A stretch of 64,000 nt of DNA. It comes from Caulobacteraceae bacterium (GTDB taxonomy: Bacteria > Pseudomonadota > Alphaproteobacteria > Caulobacterales > Caulobacteraceae). Within the stretch, counting starts at the first letter, position 1. Every line of letters begins with the position of its first letter. Below the pieces are notes generated by a model. It searched no databases. It was not told the origin of the DNA and saw only the letters and a list, made by a program, of their open reading frames with translations. The translations under genes were made by a program, and so were the position numbers. The stretch covers positions 1-64,000 of the forward strand of contig JAIXZX010000014.1 in NCBI GenBank assembly GCA_027489335.1, read 5' to 3'. Below are positions 26,720 to 36,328 of this stretch, piece by piece.

Positions 26720-27757
26720 ATGAACGACCCTTTCGGCGAAGACAAGGCGCCCCCTGCGCTCAGCGTCGTCATCGTCGCCTATAACAGCGCCGCCAGCCTG
26801 CCGGCCTGCGTCGCCGCCCTGGCTGCACAGACCTTCGGCGACTACGAACTGCTGATCGTCAATAACGCCTCGCCGCAGGGCGAAGCCCACGGGGCGGCGC
26901 AGGGCCACCCCCGCGTCCAGGTGATCGAGGCCGGGGCCAATCTCGGCTTCGCCGCCGGCGTGAACCTGGGGGCGCGCGAGGCCAGAGGCCGCTGGCTCGT
27001 GCTGCTCAACCCCGACGCCTATCCCGATCCCGATTGGCTGGAGCAGCTGGTCGCGGCCAGCCAGCGGTATCCGAAGGTGCGCTCCTTCACGTCCCGCCAG
27101 GTGATGGCCCAGGACCGCAGCGTGCTGGACGGCCTAGGGGATGTGATGTCGGCGCCAGCCATTCCCTATCGCGGCGGCTACCTGTCCCCCGATCCCGGCA
27201 ATACGGCCGAGGGCGAAGTGTTTTCCCCCTGCGGCGCGGCGATGATGGTCGACCGGGAGATGTTCCTCCGCCTCGGCGGCCTGGACGAGGCCTTCTTCTG
27301 CTATTGCGAGGATGTGGACTTCGGCTACCGGCTGCAGCTGGTGGGTGAGCCCACCCTGCTGGTCCCGGCCGCCGTGATCGCCCATGAGGGCTCGGCCTCC
27401 TCCGGGGGCCCGAAGTCCGAGTTCGCCGTCTTCCATGGCGTGCGCAACCGCTTCTGGGTGCTGGTCAAGAACACGCCGGCCCTGCTGCTGCCGGTGATCC
27501 TGCCCCTACATCTGCTGGCCTTTGCGGTGGTCAGCCTGCGGCCGCAGAACCGTCCCCTGCTGGCGGTGACCTGGCGAGGGTTCAAGGCCGCCCTGGCGGG
27601 GCTGGGGCCGGTCTGGACAAGCCGACGACGGACCCAGGCCCAGCGCCGGGTCTCGGCGCTTCAGATCGCCCAGGCCCTGACCTGGGATCCCAAGGACCTG
27701 TCAGGCCGCCGGGCGGTCATTCGCCCGCTGCGGCCCAGTCGACGAGGCGCGCCATGA
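26720..27757 (+). CDS. Family 2 glycosyltransferase
   Basis: 345 aa from the ATG at 26720. GT-A fold: SVVIVAYNSAASLPACVAAL, nucleotide-binding LLIVNNASPQG, the acidic motif VLLNPDAYPDPDW, and the FFCYCEDVDFGYRLQLVG region typical of rhamnosyl-type GT2 enzymes (WbbL-like). A hydrophobic patch (about 252-270) may bind membrane. Convergent with argE, overlapping by 41 bases. With rfbC next door, a rhamnosyltransferase for surface glycans is a reasonable guess, not shown. Confidence 0.88.
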   Translation: MNDPFGEDKAPPALSVVIVAYNSAASLPACVAALAAQTFGDYELLIVNNASPQGEAHGAAQGHPRVQVIEAGANLGFAAGVNLGAREARGRWLVLLNPDAYPDPDWLEQLVAASQRYPKVRSFTSRQVMAQDRSVLDGLGDVMSAPAIPYRGGYLSPDPGNTAEGEVFSPCGAAMMVDREMFLRLGGLDEAFFCYCEDVDFGYRLQLVGEPTLLVPAAVIAHEGSASSGGPKSEFAVFHGVRNRFWVLVKNTPALLLPVILPLHLLAFAVVSLRPQNRPLLAVTWRGFKAALAGLGPVWTSRRRTQAQRRVSALQIAQALTWDPKDLSGRRAVIRPLRPSRRGAP

Positions 27758-28895
27758 AGGCCCCGCCCCGCTCCATCTGAGAGACCTCGACGAATTCGTC
27801 GGGCTGGTGGGCCTGATCAATGGAGCCCGGGCCACAAATGACGGTGGAGAAGCCCGCCTCCTGGAACTGACCGGCCTCGGCGGCGAAGGCCACCACCCTC
27901 GCTGGGCCATTGTCGCCGGCCAGCCGGCGGGCGAAGGCCTCAGCCGCCCCGTCCGTTTCCGGCGCGAGCGGCGGGGTGTGCGAGCGCTGAACCACCTCGA
28001 CCCCGGTGTCGGGGAAGCGGGCCTTGAGCGCGGCGTCGGCGGCCGCGCAGGCCTCGAAGAAGGGGGCCAGCACCGCCTTGGGATCGAGACCCGGCGGGCT
28101 GCGCAGGTCGAACAGGAAAACGCATTCCCGCGCCAGGATGTTCACCGCCGTGCCGCCGTTCATCTGGCCGACGGTGAGCGTCGCGTGCTTGGGCGTAAAC
28201 GGCGAGGCCGGATCGGCGTCGCGCTCCAGCTGCTCAGCCAGGTCACACAGCATGCCCATGAGGCGGATGGCGACCATGTTGGCCGAGGCGCCCAGCTGGG
28301 TCTGGCTGGAATGGGCCTCATGCCCGCGCACGGTCACCCGGAAGGTGTTGATCCCCTTGTGACCGCTGACGGCTTCCATATTGGTCGGCTCGCCGACCAC
28401 CACCAGGGCGGGCCTCGGCAGCTCGCTGGCGATGATGCGGATCATGTCGGGGGCGCCGATACAGCCCACCTCCTCATCATAGGAAAACGCCAGGTGGACG
28501 GGCTTCTTCGGCTGGGCGGCCAGGATGTCCGGTACGGCGGCCAGAGAGAGCGCCAGAAAGCCCTTCATGTCGCAGGTGCCGCGCCCATAGAGCCGCCCGT
28601 CCCGCGGCGTCACCTGAAAGGGGTCAGAGCTCCAGGGCTGGCCGTCCACCGGCACCACATCTGTGTGGCCCGACAGCACCACCCCGCCAGGAATGTTAGG
28701 ACCGATGGTGGCGATCAGGTTGGACTTGGTCCCGTCGGCGTTGGGAACCCGGCGGTGACCGACGCCGTGGCCATTGAGGTAGGCCTCGACCCACTCGATC
28801 AGGGCCAGGTTGGAGAGACGCGAGGTCGTGTCGAAGGCCACCAGGCGCTCAAGGATCTCGAGCGCGCGGGGCGTGAGGGTCTGGGAGGATGACAT
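27717..28895 (-). CDS. argE: Acetylornithine deacetylase
   Basis: 392 aa M20 metallopeptidase family. Removes acetate from N-acetylornithine in arginine synthesis. Metal ligands are visible in VVLSGHTDVVPVDG (His), GRGTCDMKGFL (Asp), the general base in YDEEVGCIGA, and VVVGEPTNMEAVSGHKG. The C-terminal His is not obvious by eye. The N-terminus LEILERLVAFDTTSRLSNLA is family-typical. Confidence 0.92.
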   Translation of the reverse strand: MSSSQTLTPRALEILERLVAFDTTSRLSNLALIEWVEAYLNGHGVGHRRVPNADGTKSNLIATIGPNIPGGVVLSGHTDVVPVDGQPWSSDPFQVTPRDGRLYGRGTCDMKGFLALSLAAVPDILAAQPKKPVHLAFSYDEEVGCIGAPDMIRIIASELPRPALVVVGEPTNMEAVSGHKGINTFRVTVRGHEAHSSQTQLGASANMVAIRLMGMLCDLAEQLERDADPASPFTPKHATLTVGQMNGGTAVNILARECVFLFDLRSPPGLDPKAVLAPFFEACAAADAALKARFPDTGVEVVQRSHTPPLAPETDGAAEAFARRLAGDNGPARVVAFAAEAGQFQEAGFSTVICGPGSIDQAHQPDEFVEVSQMERGGAFMARLVDWAAAGE

Positions 28896-29098
28896 GGCGC
28901 CAAGCCTAGACCTGCGCGTCCGCCGGCTCCAGATGTCATCGGCGACGGGTGAGCTACCCAGATCGGGCGCCGCTTCGGTGGGCTATCTGGCCGCAACGGT
29001 CCCGCGAACGCTGCCTTTCACGCAGCGTTAAGGGGCGGTCACCAAGGTGGCTCGCGTCCTGAGGGCGACGGGCAAGAGCACAATCCAGGGTCGATGTC

Positions 29099-30817
29099 AT
29101 GAGTACTGAGCCTCCTTCGGCTCCCCGGTGGGTCGATGTGGCGAGATTTCGCAAGCGCGACGCCCGGGTGATCATGCCTCTGACCCTGCTGGCCGCAATC
29201 GGCAGCCTGCTCTGGCTGCCCTTCGCCTTTTCCGCCGCCTGGTTTGTCGCCAACTTCGTCCTCCAGTTGTTCAACCAGCTGCTCTGCCGCCGGCTGCTGG
29301 CGGTCCCGGCGCCGGGACCTTCGGCCGAGCAGGGTCTGGCGGCGTTCACCCTGATCGAGACCCTGGGCTATGGGGCTATGCCGCTCGCCCTGCTGATGAC
29401 CGGGGATCAGACCGCCGCGGTCGCCGCCATGGCCATGATCGGCGCGGTCGCCCTGAGCGGCGCGGCCGAATTGCCCGCCTCCCGTCTGATCAGCGGCGCG
29501 GCGCTCGCCGCCATCGGCGCGATGACCCTGGCGGGGATGTTGCTGAGCCCCGCCGATACCCCCTGGCAGGCCGTCCTGGTGGCCGCCATCGCGGTCGGCG
29601 CCATGTTCGCCTACGTCCTGGAGGCCGCCCTGCACCGGGAGGCCATCGAAGGCGCTTTGGCCGCGGCTCTGGAGCGGGCCCGCGCTGGCGAGCGGGGAGC
29701 CGAAACCGCCAACGCCGCCAAGAGCGCCTTCCTGGCCACCATGAGCCACGAGATCCGCACCCCCCTTAACGGCGTGCTCGGCATGAGCCAGGTGATGAGC
29801 CGCGATGAACTGAGCGCCCCGCAGCGGGAGCGGCTGGAGGTGATCCGCCAGTCAGGCGAGGCCCTGACCGCGCTCCTGAACAACGTCCTGGATCTCTCCA
29901 AGATTGAGGCCGGTCAGATGGAGGTGGAATTCATCCCCTTCGACCTCACAGACGTCCTGGAGTCCGCTAGCGCCCCCTTCGCCCCCCTGGCTTTCGACAA
30001 GGGGCTGGGCCTGGAACTGGCCGTGGACGACAGCGCGCGGGGAGTCTTCCAGGGCGATCCCACACGTCTGCGGCAGGTGGTGTCCAATCTGTTGTCCAAC
30101 GCCGTGAAGTTCACCGACGAGGGGACCGTGACCCTGGGCGCCGAAGCCGATGGGGGCCAGCTACGGCTCTGGGTGGCCGACACGGGGCCAGGCATGACCG
30201 AGGTCGAACTCGGCCGCCTGTTCGTCCGGTTCGCCCAGCTCGATTCGTCCACCACGCGGCGGCACGGCGGCACAGGTCTTGGCCTGGCCATCTCCCATGA
30301 GCTGTGCGGTCTGATGGGCGGGGTTCTAGAAGCGACCAGCGCCCCTGGGCAGGGCTCGGTCTTCACCCTGACCTTGCCCCTGGCGAGGCTGGCCGACGCC
30401 CCGGCAAGCGCCAGCCAGGGCCTGGGGCTCGCCGCGGGGAGTCTCGCCGGCCTGCGGGTCCTGGCGGCCGAGGACAATCAGGTGAACCAGGTGGTGCTGA
30501 AGGCCCTGCTGGCCCCCCTGGGGATCGAGCCGGTGATCGTCAGCGACGGCGCCGAGGCCCTGGCCGCCTGGGAGGGCGCAGACTGGGATCTGGTGCTGAT
30601 GGATGTGCGGATGCCGGTGATGGATGGCCTGACCGCGACGGCGGCCATCCGCGCCCGGGAAATGAGCCAGGGCCGCCGCCGCACGCCGATCATCGGCCTG
30701 TCGGCCGACGCCATGGATCATCAGGTGGACGCGCTTTTGGCCGCCGGCATGGACAGCCATGTGAGCAAGCCCATCGAGGTCAGCCGGCTGTATGGAGTCC
30801 TGGAGGCCGCGCTTTAG
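29099..30817 (+). CDS. Hybrid sensor histidine kinase / response regulator
   Basis: 572 aa. Six hydrophobic segments in residues 25-178 form a membrane sensor without a periplasmic domain. A short coiled linker follows, then HisKA with phosphoacceptor His217 in MSHEIRTPLNG. The HATPase domain (about 325-435) has NLLSNAVKFTDEG and DTGPGMTEVE. A C-terminal receiver (about 455-572) has Asp502 in VLMDVRMPVMDG and the Lys in SHVSKPIEV. No HPt domain or partner lies nearby, so its phosphorelay target is unknown. Its stop overlaps that of the convergent FKBP gene. Confidence 0.94.
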   Translation: MSTEPPSAPRWVDVARFRKRDARVIMPLTLLAAIGSLLWLPFAFSAAWFVANFVLQLFNQLLCRRLLAVPAPGPSAEQGLAAFTLIETLGYGAMPLALLMTGDQTAAVAAMAMIGAVALSGAAELPASRLISGAALAAIGAMTLAGMLLSPADTPWQAVLVAAIAVGAMFAYVLEAALHREAIEGALAAALERARAGERGAETANAAKSAFLATMSHEIRTPLNGVLGMSQVMSRDELSAPQRERLEVIRQSGEALTALLNNVLDLSKIEAGQMEVEFIPFDLTDVLESASAPFAPLAFDKGLGLELAVDDSARGVFQGDPTRLRQVVSNLLSNAVKFTDEGTVTLGAEADGGQLRLWVADTGPGMTEVELGRLFVRFAQLDSSTTRRHGGTGLGLAISHELCGLMGGVLEATSAPGQGSVFTLTLPLARLADAPASASQGLGLAAGSLAGLRVLAAEDNQVNQVVLKALLAPLGIEPVIVSDGAEALAAWEGADWDLVLMDVRMPVMDGLTATAAIRAREMSQGRRRTPIIGLSADAMDHQVDALLAAGMDSHVSKPIEVSRLYGVLEAAL

Positions 30818-31296
30818 CCCTGCTGGACGCGGCCGGGGCCGGGCAGCACGTCGATCAGTTCGATGCGGAAGATAAGCACGCTGTTGGGCGGGATCGGCCC
30901 CTGGCCCGACTCCCCGTAGCCCATTTCCGGGGGCACGGTGATGATCCACTCATCGCCCGGCCGCATCAGCGGCAGCACTTCCAGCCAGGCCGGGATCAGG
31001 CCCGCCAGCGGCATGGCCGCGGGCACCCCGCGCTCATAGGAGGAGTCGAACACCTCCCCGTCGGCCAGTTTGCCCTCGTAGTGGACCTTGACCTCATCGG
31101 CGGGGGTGGGCCTGAGCCCCTCGGCTGGGCCAGACCGCACGATTTCATACTGGACACCGGAAGGCAGGGTCTCGACCCCGTCGCGCTCGGCGTTCTGCTC
31201 CATGTAGATCTTCGCCTCGGACGCCGCCTCGCCCCCTTGGGGAGAGCAGGCGACCAGGGCCAGGGCCGCAGCCAGGGCGAACAGGGGGGCGAGCAT
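30814..31296 (-). CDS. FKBP-type peptidyl-prolyl isomerase lipoprotein
   Basis: 160 aa. The N-terminal signal has a lipobox (ALVACS), so it is probably lipid-anchored on the periplasmic side. The FKBP domain (about 60-152) has VKVHYEGKLADGEVFDSSYE, LPLMRPGDEWIITVPPEMGY and the C-terminal IFRIELIDVL. It assists proline isomerisation of exported proteins. Lies 41 bases upstream of ilvA's stop on the same strand. Confidence 0.93.
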   Translation of the reverse strand: MLAPLFALAAALALVACSPQGGEAASEAKIYMEQNAERDGVETLPSGVQYEIVRSGPAEGLRPTPADEVKVHYEGKLADGEVFDSSYERGVPAAMPLAGLIPAWLEVLPLMRPGDEWIITVPPEMGYGESGQGPIPPNSVLIFRIELIDVLPGPGRVQQG

Positions 31297-31337
31297 TGCG
31301 GGCGTCCTCGGGATGATACGACTTGGCGGGATATGGG

Positions 31338-32546
31338 TCAGACGGCGCGGGGCGGATAGCCCCGCTCGCGCAGAGCGTCCATGATTTCCTGGGTGTGCTT
31401 GGCGTCGCGGGTCTCGATCATGATGTCGAACTCCGCCCCCTTGGCCGGGACGTCGAGGGCCAGGCGGTTGTGGGCCACTTCGACGATGTTGGCGCCCATC
31501 TGACCAATGATGGCCGAGACATTGGCCAGCAGGCCCGGACGGTCGTCGCCGATGATCCGCAGGGAGACCAGCCGCTGCTCGCGCACCAGCTCCCGGGTCA
31601 GGACCGAGGCCAGCAGACGGGTGTCGATATTGCCGCCGGTGATGATCAGACCGGCCTTCTTGCCCCGAAACCGCTCCGGATAGGCCAGCAGGCCCGCGAG
31701 AGCCGCAGCGCCGGCGCCCTCAGCGACGGTCTTCTCCACATTGCAGTAGAGGGCCACGGCGCGTTCGAAGAAGGGCTCCTCGACCAGCAGCACCTCGTCA
31801 ATCAGCGGCCGGGCGACGCCGTAGCTGACATCGCCCACCTGCTTGACCGCGATGCCCTCGGCGATGGTCGCCCCGCCCGTGCCGCTGGCCCCGTTCACGC
31901 CGCGCATGCGGGCGGTGAAGGAGGGATACATGGCCGGCTCCAGGCCGACGACCTGGATGCCGGGCTTGAGATGCTTGGCGGCCGTGGCGCAGCCGGCGAT
32001 CAGACCGCCGCCGCCGATAGGGATGGGCAGGACGTCCAGGTCGGGCACATCCTCCAGCATTTCCAGGGCCACGGTGCCTTGTCCGGCCATGACGTCCAGG
32101 TCGTTGAACGGATGGACGAACACCAGATCCCGCTCCTCGCAGATCTGCTTGGCCTTGCCCGAGGCCTCGTCATAGCCGTCGCCTTCGAGCACCACCTCGG
32201 CCCCGAACGCGCGGGTCTGCTGCACCTTCACGAAGGGGGTGGAGCGGGGCATGACGATGGTCACGGGAATGCCCAGCCGCGCGGCGTGATACGCCAGCCC
32301 CTGGCTGTGATTGCCGGCTGAGGCGGCGATGACGCCACGCTTCTTTTCGGCGTCGGTCAGCTGCAGCAGCTTGTTGAGCGCCCCGCGCTCCTTATAGGCG
32401 GCGGTGAACTGCAGGTTCTCGAACTTCACCCACACCTCAGCCCCGGTAATCTCCGACAGCGTCTTCGACAGGCGGCACGGGGTGCGCTCGATATGGCCGT
32501 TCAGCCGGTCGGCTGCGGCGCGGATGTCGTCGATGGAAAGCGTCAT
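31338..32546 (-). CDS. ilvA: Threonine ammonia-lyase with ACT domain
   Basis: 402 aa from ATG 32546 (MTLSIDDIRAAADRLNGHIE). Deaminates threonine to 2-oxobutyrate. The PLP lysine is in FTAAYKERGALNKL; SAGNHSQGLAYHAA and PIPIGGGGLIAGCA bind cofactor phosphate and substrate. A single ACT domain (about 325-400) starts at RLVSLRIIGDDRPGLLANVS. This length is the short TdcB-plus-ACT type, common in Alphaproteobacteria; it may serve isoleucine synthesis or catabolism. No leader peptide seen upstream. Confidence 0.93.
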   Translation of the reverse strand: MTLSIDDIRAAADRLNGHIERTPCRLSKTLSEITGAEVWVKFENLQFTAAYKERGALNKLLQLTDAEKKRGVIAASAGNHSQGLAYHAARLGIPVTIVMPRSTPFVKVQQTRAFGAEVVLEGDGYDEASGKAKQICEERDLVFVHPFNDLDVMAGQGTVALEMLEDVPDLDVLPIPIGGGGLIAGCATAAKHLKPGIQVVGLEPAMYPSFTARMRGVNGASGTGGATIAEGIAVKQVGDVSYGVARPLIDEVLLVEEPFFERAVALYCNVEKTVAEGAGAAALAGLLAYPERFRGKKAGLIITGGNIDTRLLASVLTRELVREQRLVSLRIIGDDRPGLLANVSAIIGQMGANIVEVAHNRLALDVPAKGAEFDIMIETRDAKHTQEIMDALRERGYPPRAV

Positions 32547-32629
32547 GGGGATCGGAGGTCCGGGGAGGCCGCCCGAAACCGCGGGCGGAAAGGCCGGCAA
32601 CCTATCGGGCCAGGGCGCCCTTCGCAATG

Positions 32630-33739
32630 TCAGGCCGAGCGCAGGCCCCGCAGCCGGTCAACCCGGCGCATGGCCTTGCCCGGCAGTTCCGACACTCCGC
32701 CCAGAGGTAGGGATTCGGCGGCCCGTCGCAGGCTGTACGCCGCCTGGCGCAGCAGGGTGGCCGGCGACAGGACGCCGACGAAGCCGTGGCCGACGCTGAC
32801 CTGGGTGTTGGCCAGCTCGCGCTTGAACCGATAGTCGCCGGCTCCCAGGTCCAGGCGGTGATAGGGGGTGGTCTCCATCCAGCGCAGGATGTCCTGAAAC
32901 AGCAGCAGGCCCGGCGAATAGCGGTCGAAGGCCGGGTCATGGGCGATCAGCCAGCCGTGGATGGTGCGGGCGCCGCGCAGGTGCAGGTGAACCGCCGCCA
33001 GCTTGCCGCCGATGTGCAGGGAAAACAGCGCGCCGCCGAATTCAGGGTCGCGGCTCTCGAACAGGTCGGAGATGAGCCGCCGGGTCCAGCCGGGCTGGAA
33101 GATATCGAACTGGCCGGTAGCCTTGAGCTGGGCCCGTTTCCAGGCGATCAGCTGGTCGAAGTCGCTGGAGGCCCGGCTGAACGGCGTGAAGACCACCTCG
33201 CCCGCCTCCCGCTGGGCCTTGCGGCGCTTCTTGTCGCAATCCTTGAGCAGGCCGACGCCGGCGGCGCGGCGCTCGGCGGCGTAGGCCTCATAGCTCGCGC
33301 CGATATCGGCCACCTGAGACAGGGACTCCCCGTGCGAGAAGCCCTGGAACGGACCTGTAGCGTCCAGCATGTGGCAGAAGTCGAGGCGCTGGACGCCCAG
33401 GGCGGCGACGATCTCTCGGGCGCTCACCTCCAGCTCCGGCGCGGCCACCAGACCTTGATAGTCGCTCAAAGGCGCGCCCACCGGCAGGGCCGTTGCGCCC
33501 CCCACATGCACGGCCATGAAGCCCAGATCCTGGGTCCCGTCGCCCACCACCGCGACCCTCACGCCACGGGTGGCGCTGGCCGCCCTGGACTGGGCCCGCT
33601 CCACCGCCCGCGCCCAATGGGGCGACAGGAAGGGGCTGTCATAGGCGATGTCCTGCTGAGCCTGCAGCTCGCTCCAGCGATCCAGGCGCGCCGGCGTCAG
33701 GTCCTGGGGACGGACCACCTCGATATGCAGGGCGGACAT
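32630..33739 (-). CDS. CelD/BcsL-like GNAT acetyltransferase
   Basis: 369 aa. The C-terminal half (about 165-330) carries a FemAB/GNAT fold: CDKKRRKAQREAG, FDQLIAWKRAQLKATGQFDI, GKLAAVHLHLRGARTIHGWL and HRLDLGAGDYRFKRELANTQ. This layout is that of the CelD/BcsL cellulose-biosynthesis acetyltransferase family, which also includes Caulobacter holdfast modifiers such as HfsK. A role in acetylating an envelope polysaccharide is likely. No polysaccharide polymerase lies nearby. Confidence 0.85.
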   Translation of the reverse strand: MSALHIEVVRPQDLTPARLDRWSELQAQQDIAYDSPFLSPHWARAVERAQSRAASATRGVRVAVVGDGTQDLGFMAVHVGGATALPVGAPLSDYQGLVAAPELEVSAREIVAALGVQRLDFCHMLDATGPFQGFSHGESLSQVADIGASYEAYAAERRAAGVGLLKDCDKKRRKAQREAGEVVFTPFSRASSDFDQLIAWKRAQLKATGQFDIFQPGWTRRLISDLFESRDPEFGGALFSLHIGGKLAAVHLHLRGARTIHGWLIAHDPAFDRYSPGLLLFQDILRWMETTPYHRLDLGAGDYRFKRELANTQVSVGHGFVGVLSPATLLRQAAYSLRRAAESLPLGGVSELPGKAMRRVDRLRGLRSA

Positions 33740-33810
33740 GGACGGGGTTACTCGACAGGGTTGCGGTCAAGCCATGCTACGCGCCGAAGGGTTTCCGACG
33801 GGTTGCCACC

Positions 33811-35670
33811 TCAGGCGGCGCCGCGTTTTTCCCAGTCCACATCGAATTCAGACACCAGATGCCCCGGCGCCACCTCGTTCAGGCGGGGCACATAGATCGG
33901 CGCCAGCGGATCGACGCTGACCCGCGATGGCAGGAAGCGCAGGGCCGCGGCCGGGTCCATGGGGCTGGGCGGCTCGCCCGACAGCTTCAGCCGCTGGCGG
34001 TTGCGTTCCCGCTCGGGGTCGGGGATGGGCGCGGCCGAGAGCAGGGCGCGGGTGTAGGGGTGCTGGGGATCAGCATAGAGCTTGTCCCGGTCGGCCAGCT
34101 CCATCACCCGACCGAGGAACAGCACCATCACCCGGTGGCTGATCTCGCGGACCACCGCCAGGTCATGGCTGATGAAGATCATCGCCAGGCCCATCTCCTT
34201 CTGCAGGTCGATGAGCAGGTCGATGATCTGGGCGCGGATCGAGACGTCCAGGGCCGAGACCGCCTCGTCGCAGATCACCAGCTTGGGCTTGAGGATCATG
34301 GCCCGGGCGATACCCACCCGCTGGTTCTGGCCGCCGGACAGTTCGTGCGGATAGCGGTTGATCAGGTCGGGCGAGAGGCCGGCCCGGGCCATCATCCCGG
34401 CCACCTCGGCGTCCCGGGCGTCGCGGTTCAGCTGCGGGGCGAAGATCTTCAGGGGCTCGGCGATGGAGTCGCCGATGGTCATCCGCGGATCGAGGCTGGC
34501 CAACGGGTCCTGGAAGACGATCTGCAGGTCCTTGCGGGCCGCCCGCATCTCCGCCTTCTGGGCATGGGTGATGTCGCGGCCCATCAGGGTGACGACCCCG
34601 TCGGTGGGCTTGACCAGATTCAGCACCGCCCGCGACAAGGTGGACTTGCCGCAGCCGCTCTCGCCGACCACGCCCAGGGTCTCCCCCTGGCGCACGTCGA
34701 AGGAGACGCCGTCCACGGCCCGCAGCTGGCGCATGCCGCCCAGCAGGCCCTGGCGGATCGGGAACCAGACCTTGATGTCCTTGGCCTCGACGATCACCGG
34801 GGCGTCGGCGGCGACGGGGGCGACAGTGGGTCGGCCGCCGCGGTCGGCGCGGTCCAGGCGCGGGATCGCATCGAGCAGGTCGCGGGTGTACTGGACCTTG
34901 GGCGCGGCGAAGAGCTCGCGCACCGGGCCTTCCTCCACATACTGGCCGTCCTTCATCACGCAGACCCGATCGGCGAGGCGGGCGATGACCCCCATGTCGT
35001 GGGTGATCAGCACCATGGCCGTGCCGGTTTCGCGGCCGAGCTCGGCCATCAGGTCGAGGATTTCGGCCTGAACCGTGACGTCCAGCGCCGTGGTGGGCTC
35101 GTCAGCGATCAGCAGTTCCGGGCCGCCGGCCATGGCCGCAGCCACCATCACCCGCTGGCGCATGCCGCCGGACAGCTCGTGCGGATACTGGCGCAGGCGC
35201 CGGGCGGCGTCGGGGATCCGCACATGGTCGAGCCACTGGCGGGCGCGGGCCATGGCGTCGCTGGCCGAAAGGCCCAGATGCAGCCGCAGGGGCTCGGCGA
35301 TCTGCTCGCCGATCCGCACATGCGGCGTCAGCGCCGTGAGCGGGTCCTGGAAGATCATGGTCATCTTCGACCCGCGCAGGCGGTTCAGCGCCCGGGGCTT
35401 CAGGCCCAGGATCTCCTGGCCCTGGAACCGCACCGAGCCGGTGGCCCGGCCGTTCTGGGCCAGCAGGCCCATGACCGTCATGAAGGTCTGGCTCTTGCCC
35501 GAACCGCTTTCGCCCACCACGCCGAGGGTCTCGCCTCTGCCCACCTGCAGGCTTACCCCGCGCACCGCCTGGACGGCGCCGTCATGGGTGTCGAAGGTGA
35601 CCTTCAGATCATCAATCGCCAGGACGGGGGTGGCGCTCGCCGACACGGACGGGGACTTGGGCTCGGACAA
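33811..35670 (-). CDS. Fused dipeptide/oligopeptide ABC transporter ATPase (DppD-DppF type)
   Basis: 619 aa from a TTG at 35670 with GGAG upstream. Two complete ABC ATPase domains are fused. Domain 1 has [29 protein letters not shown] and [13 protein letters not shown]. Domain 2 has [31 protein letters not shown] and [13 protein letters not shown]. Each ends with the oligopeptide C-terminal extension ([23 protein letters not shown]). YejF and GsiA have this double form. No permease or binding-protein gene is adjacent, so it must serve components encoded elsewhere. Confidence 0.95.
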   Translation of the reverse strand: MSEPKSPSVSASATPVLAIDDLKVTFDTHDGAVQAVRGVSLQVGRGETLGVVGESGSGKSQTFMTVMGLLAQNGRATGSVRFQGQEILGLKPRALNRLRGSKMTMIFQDPLTALTPHVRIGEQIAEPLRLHLGLSASDAMARARQWLDHVRIPDAARRLRQYPHELSGGMRQRVMVAAAMAGGPELLIADEPTTALDVTVQAEILDLMAELGRETGTAMVLITHDMGVIARLADRVCVMKDGQYVEEGPVRELFAAPKVQYTRDLLDAIPRLDRADRGGRPTVAPVAADAPVIVEAKDIKVWFPIRQGLLGGMRQLRAVDGVSFDVRQGETLGVVGESGCGKSTLSRAVLNLVKPTDGVVTLMGRDITHAQKAEMRAARKDLQIVFQDPLASLDPRMTIGDSIAEPLKIFAPQLNRDARDAEVAGMMARAGLSPDLINRYPHELSGGQNQRVGIARAMILKPKLVICDEAVSALDVSIRAQIIDLLIDLQKEMGLAMIFISHDLAVVREISHRVMVLFLGRVMELADRDKLYADPQHPYTRALLSAAPIPDPERERNRQRLKLSGEPPSPMDPAAALRFLPSRVSVDPLAPIYVPRLNEVAPGHLVSEFDVDWEKRGAA

Positions 35671-35777
35671 GGGGACGGACTCCAGATCGTTTCGCCTGTG
35701 ACCATAGACCGCCGCCGCCCGCTTGTGAAACAACCGCCGCCGGGGTCCCGCCGCCCCGCGAGCCTTCAGAGGAGCCC

Positions 35778-36308
35778 ATGGCCGCCGACGCCGAGAATCT
35801 CGCCAGACCTGCCCTGTTCCTGGACCGGGACGGGGTGCTGAACGTCGATCATGGCTATGTCTACCGCTGGGCGGACTTCGAGTGGATACCTGGCGCCAAG
35901 GCTGTGATCGCCGCCTTTAACCGGGCCGGCTGGTGGGTCTTCGTGGTCACCAATCAGTCCGGTGTCGGGCGGGGCTACTATACCGAAGCCGAGATGCGCG
36001 CCCTGCACGCGGCCATGGCCGACGACCTGGCGAAGGACGGGGCGCGGATCGACGCCTTCTACCACTGCCCCCACCACCCCGAGGCGGTGACGGAGGTCTA
36101 CCGGCATCCTGACCCGCCCGACCGCAAGCCCAATCCCGGCATGCTGTTGCGGGCCATGGCCGACTGGCCGGTGGACCAGGCCGCCTCCTTCATGATCGGC
36201 GACAAGCCCGGCGACATGGAGGCCGCCGCCCGCGCCGGGATCGAAGGCCTGCTGTTCGAAGGCGGCGACCTGCGCGCCTTCCTGAAGGCCCAGGGCCGCC
36301 TGCCGTAG
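35778..36308 (+). CDS. gmhB: HAD phosphatase, GmhB-like (heptose bisphosphate phosphatase)
   Basis: 176 aa; AGAGGAG lies just upstream of the ATG. HAD motifs: [11 protein letters not shown] (nucleophile and acid), [13 protein letters not shown] (Thr/Ser), and [12 protein letters not shown] with [11 protein letters not shown] (Lys and Asp). GmhB removes the 7-phosphate of heptose 1,7-bisphosphate for LPS core. The zinc loop CPHHP is present, but the later Cys-x-Cys before RKP is replaced by DPPD, so the structural zinc site looks incomplete. HisB-N-like histidinol-phosphatase is the alternative. Confidence 0.85.
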   Translation: MAADAENLARPALFLDRDGVLNVDHGYVYRWADFEWIPGAKAVIAAFNRAGWWVFVVTNQSGVGRGYYTEAEMRALHAAMADDLAKDGARIDAFYHCPHHPEAVTEVYRHPDPPDRKPNPGMLLRAMADWPVDQAASFMIGDKPGDMEAAARAGIEGLLFEGGDLRAFLKAQGRLP

Positions 36309-36328
36309 GTGCGGCGCGGGCTGCGCCC

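Noticed and set aside
29007-29029. AACGCTGC/GCAGCGTT hairpin before the hybrid kinase
   Set aside because: Good 8-bp stem, but no U-run on either strand and no gene end at the right distance. It could be an operator; no evidence for a function.
33859-35841. 660-codon plus-strand frame
   Set aside because: Antisense to the fused ABC ATPase; rich in Gly/Gln/Asp/His with no domain.
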